Origin: Streptomyces barringtoniae
GTDB taxonomy: Bacteria; Actinomycetota; Actinomycetes; Streptomycetales; Streptomycetaceae
NCBI RefSeq assembly: GCF_020819595.1
Contig: NZ_JAJHNP010000005.1
Location: forward strand, 186,001 to 250,000
Direction of reading: 5' to 3'
DNA: 64,000 nt
Position 1 is the first letter of the stretch. Each line of letters opens with the position of its first letter. Positions 16,083 to 26,476 of the stretch are shown one piece after another. A program made the translations under genes and the position numbers. The notes beneath the pieces are model-generated. The model saw only the letters and a program-made list of their open reading frames with translations. It was not told the origin of the DNA and made no database searches.

Positions 16083-18695
16083 CTACGCCGCCCCGAACGC
16101 CGCGAACGCCCAGCCCGTCGCCTGGTGGACCGGGTCCTCGGGCAGGGTGGCGCGCGCGTCCCGAAGTGCCTCCGCCAGGGACAGTCCCGCGCCCAGGCCC
16201 TTGTGCAGGGCGAGCATCAGGGGGACCACGGCCGCGTCGTTGACGGGGGCGCTGCTCGCCACCACCCCGGCCGTGCCGAGCGGCAGCAACGCGGTGACCA
16301 GACCGAGGAGTTCGTCGGCGCCGACGGAGGCGAGGCGGGCGGTGTCACAGCTGGAGAGGATGATCCGGTACGGGCTGCGGGTGAGCCGTTCGAAGTCGTG
16401 CACGATCAGCGGGCCGTCGGCCATGCGGAGGGCGGAGAACAGAGGGCTGTCGGCGCGGAACGTGCCGTGGGCCGCGAGGTGCGCGAGGGCCGCCCCGTCG
16501 AGGTGTTCCAGGACCCGCGGGACCTGGGCGTCGTCGCCTTCCAGGACCGTCGCCGTGCCGTAGTGGGCGGCCAGTTCCGGTACCTCCGCGCCGCCGGACG
16601 CGAGACCCGGTCCGCGCACCAGCACATGCCGGCCGCCCGGTGGCGGCTCGGTCTCGCGGGCGCGCAGCCAGCTGCCCGCCGACGGGGAGACGCTGAGCAC
16701 CCGGTCCCGCAGCGCCGGCAGCAGTGCCCACGGCACCCGGTGCAGCGCCCCCGGCGGCACGACCGCCACCGGGCCCGACCCCAGATGCGGTACGGCCCCG
16801 CCCAGCAGCAGTTCCTGCAGGCGCAGGCCCGCGGCCTCCACCAGCGGCAGCCGGGCCTCGGCGCCGGGGTGGGCGAGGCGCCGCAGCCCCGCCTGGACGT
16901 ACTCGGCCTCCGCCACCGCCTCGGCCAGCGGGCCGCCGGTGAACCGCCGCACCCGGCCCTGCCCGCACAGCAGGACGTGCACCCGCCCGTCGACCACGGC
17001 GAGTTCGACCAGGCGCGCCTCGCCGAGCCGGTCCAGCAGCCGGGCCACCTCGAAGCGGTCGCCCTCGTGCGGGGCGGAGCCGCGTATGTGGTGGGTGCGG
17101 GAGCGGACCTCCCGTTCCAGGCGCCGCTGTTCGCGCTCCAGCGCGGGCACCGGACGGCCCTCCATCCGGGCCTCCTCGGCGCGGGCCGCGATCTCCCGGT
17201 AGGCGGTCAGGCCGCTGAGCAGCGCCGGATCGGCGGGCGGCCGGGTGGGCGGCGCGGACAGCACGGTCGCCCGCCAGCGCTCGCTCCATTCCAGCAGCCG
17301 GCGGGGTCCGCCGTGGGCGAGGCTCACCTCCTGTGCCAGCGCGGCCAGTTCGGCGCCCTGCGCGGTGGCGTGCGCCCGCAGCTCCGAGGCGCCGAGCGTC
17401 ATCCGGTGGTCGTCCAGCACCTCCAGGCCGCGCCGGCAGGCCTCCAGCACGCCCCGCCGGGACCCGGCCGCGCGCGCCCGGAGCGCCTGTGCCGCCCAGC
17501 CCGTCACCCGGGCCGGCGGCGGGCCGCCGTACCGGCTGCGCGCGGCCACCGCCAGATGCCGTTCGGCGTCGGCGGTCCAGCCCAGCGCGAGCGCGATCCG
17601 GCCCGCGAGCAGGGAGGCCTCCGGCGCGGCGGGCGAGCCGAAGGAGGCCAGCTTCCCGGCGACCGCCGCCGCGTCCGCCACCAGCCGCCCCGAGCAGCGC
17701 CCGGCCGCCACCCGCGCCTCGATCAGCACCAGCCGGGCATGCTGCTCCCACCACATCCGGCGCTGCGCGGCGAACAACCTCACGGCGACCGCGGCGCGGG
17801 CCACGGCGGTGTGCGCGTCCCCGGCCGAGCGGGCGGCCCGCGCGGCGGCCAGCAGCAGCTCGGCCTTGCGGGTGGACTGCCCGCCGATCCGGTCCAGCAG
17901 CGCGATCGTCGCGTCCGCCTCGGCCAGCGCCTCCGGGGCGAGCCCGGCCGCCATCAGCACCTCGCAGCGGCGCAGGGACAACATGTAGGTGGGGGTGCCG
18001 AGTTTGGCGTACCGCTCCTCGGCCTCGTCCAGCAGCCGCAGTGCCGCCGGGATGTCCCCGGACCGGAACGCGGCAAGCCCGCGGCTCTCCACCGCGTCGG
18101 CCTTGTCGTGCTCCTGGCCGGTGGTGTCCCACAGCCGCTCCGCCGCCGTGAAGTCCGCGACCGCCCGGTCCACCGCGCCGAGCGCCAGATGGACGGTGGC
18201 CCGAAGGGTCAGCGCCCGCGCGGTCCAGATGTCGTCGCCGAGCTGCCGCAGCACCGGCAGTGCCCGCCGTACGTCCTCCAGTGCCTCCCGGTGACGCCCC
18301 AGCACCCACCACACGTACGCCCGCCGGTACAGCACCCGGGCCCGGGTGTGCCCGCTGCCCCGGGCGACCCCGCGCTCGAAGGAGGTGAGCCCCTGTCGCG
18401 TGCGCCCCGCGTGCACCAGTGCGACCCCCAGCGTGGCGAGCACGTCCGCCTCGCGGTCGGCCGACTCGGCGCGCGCGGCCAGGTCCCGGGCCCGGCGCAG
18501 ATGCCTGAGCGCGATCCGCAGATCCCCGAAGTCCCGCTGCCAGATGCCGAGCACCTGGTGGGCGACGCTGGCGTGCAGCGGCGGCGGAGAGGTCCCCAGC
18601 ACCTGTTCCGCGCGTGCCCGGGCCTCGCCCGGGTCGGCGAACACCAGGGGCAGCAGTTCGAGAACCGACTCGCTTCCCGCCGTCACGTCTCGCAT
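16083..18695 (-). CDS. TPR-CHAT caspase-like protein
   Basis: 870 residues. About residues 40-430 form helical TPR-like repeats (for example LGVALVHAGRTRQGLTSFER and YRRAYVWWVLGRHREALEDV). The C-terminal part is a CHAT domain, a caspase-related peptidase: the catalytic His lies in LAHLAAHGTFRADSPLFSAL (His743) and the Cys in IILSSCDTARLASVGADE (Cys783), followed by the conserved LLGLVTALLPLGTAGVVAS. No signal peptide is present, so it acts in the cytoplasm. It is divergent, with 76 bp between, from an operon encoding a subtilase, a sigma factor and a small protein; TPR-CHAT proteins elsewhere cleave partner proteins in defence or regulated cell-death systems, including a sigma-factor pathway in type III-E CRISPR. 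The target here is unknown. Confidence 0.85.
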   Translation of the reverse strand: MRDVTAGSESVLELLPLVFADPGEARARAEQVLGTSPPPLHASVAHQVLGIWQRDFGDLRIALRHLRRARDLAARAESADREADVLATLGVALVHAGRTRQGLTSFERGVARGSGHTRARVLYRRAYVWWVLGRHREALEDVRRALPVLRQLGDDIWTARALTLRATVHLALGAVDRAVADFTAAERLWDTTGQEHDKADAVESRGLAAFRSGDIPAALRLLDEAEERYAKLGTPTYMLSLRRCEVLMAAGLAPEALAEADATIALLDRIGGQSTRKAELLLAAARAARSAGDAHTAVARAAVAVRLFAAQRRMWWEQHARLVLIEARVAAGRCSGRLVADAAAVAGKLASFGSPAAPEASLLAGRIALALGWTADAERHLAVAARSRYGGPPPARVTGWAAQALRARAAGSRRGVLEACRRGLEVLDDHRMTLGASELRAHATAQGAELAALAQEVSLAHGGPRRLLEWSERWRATVLSAPPTRPPADPALLSGLTAYREIAARAEEARMEGRPVPALEREQRRLEREVRSRTHHIRGSAPHEGDRFEVARLLDRLGEARLVELAVVDGRVHVLLCGQGRVRRFTGGPLAEAVAEAEYVQAGLRRLAHPGAEARLPLVEAAGLRLQELLLGGAVPHLGSGPVAVVPPGALHRVPWALLPALRDRVLSVSPSAGSWLRARETEPPPGGRHVLVRGPGLASGGAEVPELAAHYGTATVLEGDDAQVPRVLEHLDGAALAHLAAHGTFRADSPLFSALRMADGPLIVHDFERLTRSPYRIILSSCDTARLASVGADELLGLVTALLPLGTAGVVASSAPVNDAAVVPLMLALHKGLGAGLSLAEALRDARATLPEDPVHQATGWAFAAFGAA

Positions 18696-18771
18696 GGTAG
18701 TGGCCTGCTGTATCAGACGGTGGCCCCGCGGCTCTCACTGTCGAACACCGTCTTCAGGGGGAGGACACGTC

Positions 18772-20196
18772 ATGGCTCCACAGCGGTTCCACGAGCAGTT
18801 CGAGCACATCCAGCGCTCCATGCCGGACGTATCCCTGGCCATGGGGCCGGAGGAGGACACCCACCTCCTCTACGAGAAGGGCGTCGTCCTGGCCCGGGAC
18901 GGCGCGGAGGCGCGGGTCGTCGAGGACGCCGTGCGCGCCCACTTCACCGCTACCGAGGGCCTGGACCCCGCGCACGTGCGGCGGGACGGCCCGGAGAGCA
19001 ACCGCACCGGCGTCACCCGCATCCGTACCGGCGACCCGGGTTCCGGTGACGACACCGTCCCGCACGCGCTGCGCGCCCTGCGGGAGGCCGAGGACCGCCG
19101 GGGTCGCCGGCTGGTGGGCCGTAACCACGTGGTGCACATCGCGGTCAACGCCTGCCCCGGCGACGAGCCCGTGCCCGTCGCGCGCACCCGGTCGGCCAAC
19201 CCGGCCGCCGCCGACGGGGGTTACGACCCGGACGGCGCCGTCCGCGTCCTCGTGATCGACACCGGCCTGGTCCACGACCACCGCGCCTACCCGCTGCTCG
19301 CCCACACCACGGGCGACGCCCAGACGGCCGAGACCGACGCCGACGGCGTGCTGCGCCAGTACGTCGGCCACGGCACGTTCATCGCCGGAATCCTCGCGGC
19401 CGTCGCGCCCAGCACCGACATCACCGTGCGCGGCACCCTGAACGACGCCGGGGCGATCCTGGAGTCCGAGTTCGGCGCCCGGCTCATCGAGGCGGTCGAC
19501 CAGGGCGGCTGGCCCGACATCATCAGCCTCTCCGCCGGCACCACGACCGGCAGCGGCGACGGACTGATCGGCCTGGACGCCTTCATGCGCGAACTGCGCG
19601 ACCAGCGCACCCTGCTGGTGGCCGCCGCCGGGAACAACGCCAGTGACACGCCGTTCTGGCCCGCCGCCTACGCCGCGCTGCCCGAGTACGCCGACAGCGT
19701 GCTGTCGGTCGGCGCGCTGCGCGCGGACGGCGACGGCGAGGCCTGCTTCAGCAACCACGGCCCCTGGGTGCGGGTCCACGCCCCCGGCGAGCGCCTCACC
19801 AGCGCCCTCACCGGCTTCGACACACCCGTGCCGTACGTCTACCAGCACTCCACCTACGACGCCTGCCGGTTCGGCTTCGACTACCCGTGCACCTGCCAGT
19901 TCCCGCGCCACACCGGCGTGTTGAGCGAGGACCGGGAGGGCACCGGGGCCAAGCCGGACCAGGTGATGTTCGACGGCCTCGCGCAGTGGAGCGGCACCTC
20001 CTTCGCCACCCCGGTCGCCGCGGGCCTCGTCGCCGCCCGGATGACGGCGCACGGGGAGCGCGACCCGCGTACCGCGCTGACCCGGCTGCTCGCGGCCACG
20101 ACGGACACCGCCGAGGTGCGCGGGGCGCTCGTCCCGGCGCTCCGGCCGGCCACCTGGCGCCCGGTCCCGGCCGTGGCCCCGGCCGTGCCCGCATGA
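18772..20196 (+). CDS. S8-family serine peptidase (cytoplasmic subtilase)
   Basis: 474 residues from ATG 18772, which follows AGGGGGAGG. The subtilisin triad is complete: Asp163 in RVLVIDTGLVHDH, His200 in VGHGTFIAGILAAVAP, and Ser410 in WSGTSFATPVAAGL, with the oxyanion Asn in VAAAGNNASD. There is no signal peptide and no obvious propeptide; the 150-residue N-terminal region (HEQFEHIQRSMPDVS and following) is not one I recognise. This suggests an intracellular protease. It is the first gene of an operon with a sigma factor and a small protein and is divergent from the TPR-CHAT gene, so two protease-like proteins flank one promoter region. Confidence 0.85.
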   Translation: MAPQRFHEQFEHIQRSMPDVSLAMGPEEDTHLLYEKGVVLARDGAEARVVEDAVRAHFTATEGLDPAHVRRDGPESNRTGVTRIRTGDPGSGDDTVPHALRALREAEDRRGRRLVGRNHVVHIAVNACPGDEPVPVARTRSANPAAADGGYDPDGAVRVLVIDTGLVHDHRAYPLLAHTTGDAQTAETDADGVLRQYVGHGTFIAGILAAVAPSTDITVRGTLNDAGAILESEFGARLIEAVDQGGWPDIISLSAGTTTGSGDGLIGLDAFMRELRDQRTLLVAAAGNNASDTPFWPAAYAALPEYADSVLSVGALRADGDGEACFSNHGPWVRVHAPGERLTSALTGFDTPVPYVYQHSTYDACRFGFDYPCTCQFPRHTGVLSEDREGTGAKPDQVMFDGLAQWSGTSFATPVAAGLVAARMTAHGERDPRTALTRLLAATTDTAEVRGALVPALRPATWRPVPAVAPAVPA

Positions 20197-20201
20197 GGTG
20201 C

Positions 20202-20228
20202 GGAACGCTCCACTCCGCGGCGTACGAT
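20202..20228 (+). promoter_or_regulatory. Possible ECF-type promoter inside the operon
   Basis: GGAAC (20202-20206) is followed after 18 bp by CGAT (20225-20228), resembling ECF sigma promoters. It lies just before the sigma gene and would allow autoregulation if translation starts at GTG 20256. Confidence 0.25.
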
Positions 20229-20255
20229 GACATGCCGTACACGAGGGGTGGAGCC

Positions 20256-20831
20256 GTGGACCGAACAGAGGTCGGCGCGCTCGTCCGGTCCGCCGTCGAC
20301 GGGGACGCCGCGGCCTGGAAGGCGCTGGTGGAAGGGATGAGTCCGCTGGTGTGGTCGGTCGTGCGCGCACACCGGCTCTCCGACGCCGACGGGCACGAGG
20401 TCTACCAGACCGTGTGGTTCCGCTTCGCCCAGCACCTGGGCCGGATCCGCGAGCCCGACAAGGCGGGTTCCTGGCTGGCCAGTACGGCCCGCCACGAGTG
20501 CCTGAAAGTGCTCAGGAGCCTGACCCGGCTGACCCTGACGGACGATCCACGGGTGCTGGACCGGGCCAGCGACGACCGGACCCCGGAGGAGTCGCTGATC
20601 GATTCGGAGGAGGCGGCGGACCGGGCCGAGCGGTTACGCCGCCTGTGGCAGGAGCTGGACGGAATGGGGGAGCGCTGCCGGCAGCTGCTGCGCGTGCTGG
20701 TGGCCTCCCCGCCGCCCAGCTACGGTGAGATCTCGGCCGCGCTCGGTATCGCGGTCGGCAGCATCGGACCGCTGCGCCAGCGCTGTCTGCGCCGGCTGCG
20801 GGCCCGGATGGACGCACGGGGTGCGGCGTGA
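20256..20831 (+). CDS. Sigma-70 family (ECF-like) RNA polymerase sigma factor
   Basis: About 191 residues from GTG 20256, which is preceded by GGGGTGGAG; in-frame ATGs at 20232 and 20193 (the latter in an ATGA overlap with the subtilase stop) are alternatives. Region 2 is seen in DAAAWKALVEGMSPLVWSVV, DADGHEVYQTVWFRFAQHL and REPDKAGSWLASTARHE; region 4 in SYGEISAALGIAVGSIGPLR followed by QRCLRRLRARM. The protein would redirect RNA polymerase to a specific promoter set. No anti-sigma factor of known type is adjacent; the next gene, overlapping by 4 bp, encodes a small acidic protein that could take that part. Confidence 0.85.
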   Translation: MDRTEVGALVRSAVDGDAAAWKALVEGMSPLVWSVVRAHRLSDADGHEVYQTVWFRFAQHLGRIREPDKAGSWLASTARHECLKVLRSLTRLTLTDDPRVLDRASDDRTPEESLIDSEEAADRAERLRRLWQELDGMGERCRQLLRVLVASPPPSYGEISAALGIAVGSIGPLRQRCLRRLRARMDARGAA

Positions 20832-21307
20832 ACGACGACCATCGGTTCCCGGAACCGGGCGCGACGGACCAGGAGTTGACGGACTCCCTGCTGGAGGAGG
20901 AACTGCGCCAGGCGGCCGCGGTCCTCGACCCGGTACCGGACGATCTGCTCCAACTCGCCCTGGACGCCTACGCGTTGCACGACCTGGATGCGAGAATAGC
21001 CGAGCTGACCTTCGACTCGCTCGTGGACGCGCTGCCGGTCAGGGGCGTGCCGGACGCCCCGCGGATGCTGACGTTCAGCGCGGGCGAGGTCACCGTCGAC
21101 GTCGAGGTGACCGAGGACGGGCTGATCGGCCAGGTGCTGCCGCCGCAGTCCGCGCGCATCGAGGTGCTCGGCGGCCCGCAGACCGCCCGCCCGGTCACGG
21201 CCGACACCCTCGGCCGCTTCACCAGTGACACACCACCGGCCGGCCCGTTCGCCCTCAGGCTGCGGACCGGCGCGGAGGTGATCGTCACGGAGTGGCTGCG
21301 GGCGTGA
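20828..21307 (+). CDS. Hypothetical acidic protein coupled to the sigma gene
   Basis: 159 residues, GTG 20828 overlapping the sigma stop (GTGA). The first 60 residues are acidic and helical (ELTDSLLEEELRQAAAVLDP, then LLQLALDAYALHDLDARIAEL). The rest reads as a beta-sandwich: LTFSAGEVTVDVEVTEDG, LIGQVLPPQSARIEVLGGP, and FALRLRTGAEVIVTEWLRA. I do not recognise a named family. Tight coupling suggests it acts with the sigma factor, perhaps as its inhibitor or as the substrate of the neighbouring proteases; this is inference from position only. Confidence 0.75.
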   Translation: MNDDHRFPEPGATDQELTDSLLEEELRQAAAVLDPVPDDLLQLALDAYALHDLDARIAELTFDSLVDALPVRGVPDAPRMLTFSAGEVTVDVEVTEDGLIGQVLPPQSARIEVLGGPQTARPVTADTLGRFTSDTPPAGPFALRLRTGAEVIVTEWLRA

Positions 21308-21312
21308 CCCGC

Positions 21313-22536
21313 TCAGGGGAGCCAGGTCACGGGCAGCGTCTGCGGCCCGCGGATCATCGTCCGGTGCCGCCAGCGCACCTCCTCGGCAGGCACCGCGAGC
21401 CGCAGCCCGGGCAGCCGGTCCAGCAGGGTGTCCACCAGCAGCTCGGTCTGCAGCCGGGCGAGCAGGGTGCCGGTGCAGAAGTGCGGACCGTTGCCGAAGG
21501 CCACGTGCGGGTTCGGATCACGGTCGGGGTCGATGCGGTCCGGGTCCGGGAAGACGGCCGGGTCGCGGTTGGCGGCGAGGTAGGAGACGTAGACCGGCTC
21601 GCCCGCGGCGATCCGGTGGCCGGCGATCTCCACGTCCTCCAGCGCGATCCGGGCGAGCCCGACCGAGCTGCGGTGCGGGATCCACCGGAACAGCTCGTCG
21701 AGCACGGGGCCGCGGGCCTCGGGACGCGCCCGCAGCCGCTCCATCAGCTCCGGCCGGGTCAGCACCAGGTACAGCATCTGCCCGCAGTTGTGCGTGACGG
21801 CCTCGCCGCCGATCTGCAGCGGTCCGGCCAGCCCGACGGCCTCCTCCTCGCTGATCTCCCCGCGCGCCACGGCCCCGCCCAGCATCGAGTAGACGTCCTC
21901 GCCCCGGCTCTCTGCCCGGGCCCGGACTGTCGTGGTGATCCACCCGTACAGGCCCTCCTTGGCCCGTCCCGCCGCCTCGGCCCCGTTGGTGGAGATGATC
22001 TCCCGGGTCCAGGCGTGCACCTGCGCCCGGTCTGCGGCGGCCACGCCCATCACCTCGCTGACCACGGTGAGCGGGAACGGCTCCAGCACCCGCTGGACCA
22101 GGTCGGCCGGCGGTCCGTCCCGTACGACACCGTCCACCAGCTCGTCCAGGATCTCCTGCGCACGGGGCCGCAGCCGCTTCATGGCGCTCACCGTGAAGGC
22201 GCCCGCGACCGGCTTGCGCAGCCGGTTGTGGTCGGGCTGGTCGGCCCAGGCGAGCGAGCCGGGCCGGGGTGCGAAGTTCGGCGCCATCCGGGTCACCTGA
22301 CGGCGGGTCACCTCCCTACGGCTGAACCGCGGGTCGTTGGTGATCAGCTTCACGTCCTCGTGGCGGGTCGCCAGCCAGGCCCAGCCCTCGCCGAACGGCA
22401 GCCGGATCCGGGTCAGCGGACCCTCGCGCATCAGGCCGGCGAGGACCGGGTCGAAGTCGGTTCCGTCCAGGTCGGGGGTGGGCCAGTCCCGTACGGGCGG
22501 CGGGGCGTGGCCGGTGAGCGTGGTCTCCTCGGTCAT
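21313..22536 (-). CDS. Cytochrome P450
   Basis: About 407 residues. The heme-binding loop is FGNGPHFCTGTLLARLQTEL, with Cys354 the axial ligand; the K-helix ExxR is LDELFRWIPH; the ERR triad region is DPDRIDPDRDPNPHVAFG. The I-helix reads LQIGGEAVTHNCGQ: the usual Thr after the acidic residue is Ala, as in P450eryF, so proton delivery may depend on substrate or water. Soluble, typical of bacterial class I P450s that work with ferredoxin and reductase, neither of which is nearby. ATG 22536 is preferred over GTG 22545 because GGGTGG precedes it. Substrate unknown. Confidence 0.9.
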   Translation of the reverse strand: MTEETTLTGHAPPPVRDWPTPDLDGTDFDPVLAGLMREGPLTRIRLPFGEGWAWLATRHEDVKLITNDPRFSRREVTRRQVTRMAPNFAPRPGSLAWADQPDHNRLRKPVAGAFTVSAMKRLRPRAQEILDELVDGVVRDGPPADLVQRVLEPFPLTVVSEVMGVAAADRAQVHAWTREIISTNGAEAAGRAKEGLYGWITTTVRARAESRGEDVYSMLGGAVARGEISEEEAVGLAGPLQIGGEAVTHNCGQMLYLVLTRPELMERLRARPEARGPVLDELFRWIPHRSSVGLARIALEDVEIAGHRIAAGEPVYVSYLAANRDPAVFPDPDRIDPDRDPNPHVAFGNGPHFCTGTLLARLQTELLVDTLLDRLPGLRLAVPAEEVRWRHRTMIRGPQTLPVTWLP

Positions 22537-22713
22537 GAGCACCACCCTGGTACGGGCAGCGGCGGCTGTCCTGTCGGAGTAGTCCAGGTGGAGGGCATTG
22601 CGCCTACCGGGGTGCCGCTCCGGGCCGTCGGGCGTGTGCAGCGCCGCTTGTGGCTGGTCGCACCCCCGCGGCGGAGCCGCACATCGATACGGCCCCGCGC
22701 CCCTTGGGGGTGC

Positions 22714-23493
22714 TCAGGCTGTGTCGACCACAGCGGCCAATGCTGTGGCCAGACGGTCGAGGCCCGGCCCGGCCGGTCCGCCCGGCTCCGCCATATAGGT
22801 GTCCCGGCGGATCTCCACCATCAGGGCGGTGACCCGGGCGTCGGTGCCGTAGAACTCCAGCGGTACGTACGTTCCGGCGAACGGGCTGTCCAGCCTCGTC
22901 TCCCCGACGCCCGCGAACGCCTTGCGGGCCGCTTCCGTGAGCCCTTCCGGGGTGTGGAAGGAATCCGTCCCCAGGCACACCGGCGGACGCGGCCCGGTGC
23001 CGTGCAGCTCGTAGGGGAGGGGCTCGGTCGGGTAGGAGTGCACGTCGATCACCACGGCCCGCCCGGTCGCCGCCAGCCGTCCGGCGACCGCCTCGCCCAT
23101 GGCCTGCGCGTACGGCCGGAAGTACCGCGCCAGCAGCGGCTCCGGATCGGTGTCCGCGGGCCGTAGTTCGCTCCGGTGCGTGGTCCGGGTGTACACGGCG
23201 CCCATGCCGACGGCCGTCATCTCCTCGCGCTCGTCCGGGAACCGCTCGGGGTCCACGACCAGCCGGGACAGCCGGTTCACGAACCGCCAGGGCGTGACGG
23301 TGGCCAGATCCGCGGCCCGCTCGGCGAGCTCGGCGGTGTGTGCGTCCGTGATGTGGTCCAACTCCCGCTCCAGAGCGGCGTCGTCCAGCACGATCCCGCG
23401 GCGCACGTCGTGCGGAATGGCCCGGGCCGAGTGCGGCACATGCAGCAGGACGGGGGAGGCGGGGGCACCGGGGAGGAGTTCGAAGGAGGACAC
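22714..23493 (-). CDS. N-formylglutamate amidohydrolase family protein
   Basis: 259 residues, GTG start at 23493 behind GGAG. The family markers are VLLHVPHSARAIP near the N-terminus, ELDHITDAHTAEL, RLSRLVVDPERFPDE, VVIDVHSYPTEPLPYE, and the late VTALMVEIRRDTYM. These are metal-ligand and substrate residues of the HutG-type fold, which removes formate from N-formylglutamate or cleaves related N-acyl amino acids. No other hut genes are near, so a role in histidine degradation is not supported by context. The gene is divergent from the DUF5713 gene. Confidence 0.85.
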   Translation of the reverse strand: MSSFELLPGAPASPVLLHVPHSARAIPHDVRRGIVLDDAALERELDHITDAHTAELAERAADLATVTPWRFVNRLSRLVVDPERFPDEREEMTAVGMGAVYTRTTHRSELRPADTDPEPLLARYFRPYAQAMGEAVAGRLAATGRAVVIDVHSYPTEPLPYELHGTGPRPPVCLGTDSFHTPEGLTEAARKAFAGVGETRLDSPFAGTYVPLEFYGTDARVTALMVEIRRDTYMAEPGGPAGPGLDRLATALAAVVDTA

Positions 23494-23575
23494 GGGCGGG
23501 CTCCGGGGGCGTTGTCAGTGGTCTGGTGCAGGATCAAGGTGTCACGACGACACCGAGCGAGGGGCGGGGCCGAGC

Positions 23576-23917
23576 ATGCCGATCAGCAATCCCCAGGTGG
23601 CGCAGCACGCCTTCCTGGACGGGCTGTACCGGGACGGGTACTTCCCGGACCACGTCGTGGACAAGGGCCGGGCGATCCTGCTCGCCCTGTGTGCGCGGAT
23701 CGAGGCCGAGCGGCCCGCCGACCTGGCCGCGCTGTACCGGCTGACGCAGGCCGCCACCGAGGAGTTCAACGCACTGGAGGCGGAGTTCGAGGCGGCCGGG
23801 AGCGAGATCGAGACGGTGGCCCGCGAGGAGATAGGCGGGGACTTCTGGTTCGTCGCGCGGGCCTACGGCTTCGAGGACGCGGACGCGGAGGAGCTGATCG
23901 CCACCCGCGAGTGGTGA
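23576..23917 (+). CDS. DUF5713 family protein
   Basis: 113 residues from ATG 23576 behind GAGGGGCGGGG. The sequence is helical and acidic, with HAFLDGLYRDGYFPDHVVDK, GRAILLALCARIE, LTQAATEEFNALEAEFE and GDFWFVARAYGFEDADAEEL. This matches my recollection of DUF5713 proteins, which have no assigned function. It stands alone, followed by a strong terminator hairpin. Confidence 0.75.
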   Translation: MPISNPQVAQHAFLDGLYRDGYFPDHVVDKGRAILLALCARIEAERPADLAALYRLTQAATEEFNALEAEFEAAGSEIETVAREEIGGDFWFVARAYGFEDADAEELIATREW

Positions 23918-23959
23918 CGGCCGGTCCGCTCTCCCGCACGGGGGCGGTGCCCGGACGTG

Positions 23960-23995
23960 CCTCCGCCCCGGCGGGGACACCTGCCGGGGCGGAGG
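23960..23995. terminator. 13-bp GC-rich hairpin between convergent genes
   Basis: Arms CCTCCGCCCCGGC and GCCGGGGCGGAGG pair perfectly around a 10-nt loop. It lies between the ends of the DUF5713 gene and icd and probably terminates both. Confidence 0.8.
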
Positions 23996-24043
23996 TCACT
24001 CAGGTGAGCGGTTCAGGCGCCGCAGGCACTGGCGCCGCAGGCA

Positions 24044-26389
<2,346 letters not shown>

Positions 26390-26476
26390 TCATGACAAGC
26401 GATCACCACCGACCACGGTGATCGTCAACGACCGGCGGCCGGACCGACCACCCGGCCGCCCGAGCGGAGGCGGACC

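Noticed and set aside
16125..19049. A 974-aa plus-strand frame across the CHAT gene
   Set aside because: It is antisense to the CHAT gene, whose TPR and catalytic motifs are clear; no family match in the plus frame.
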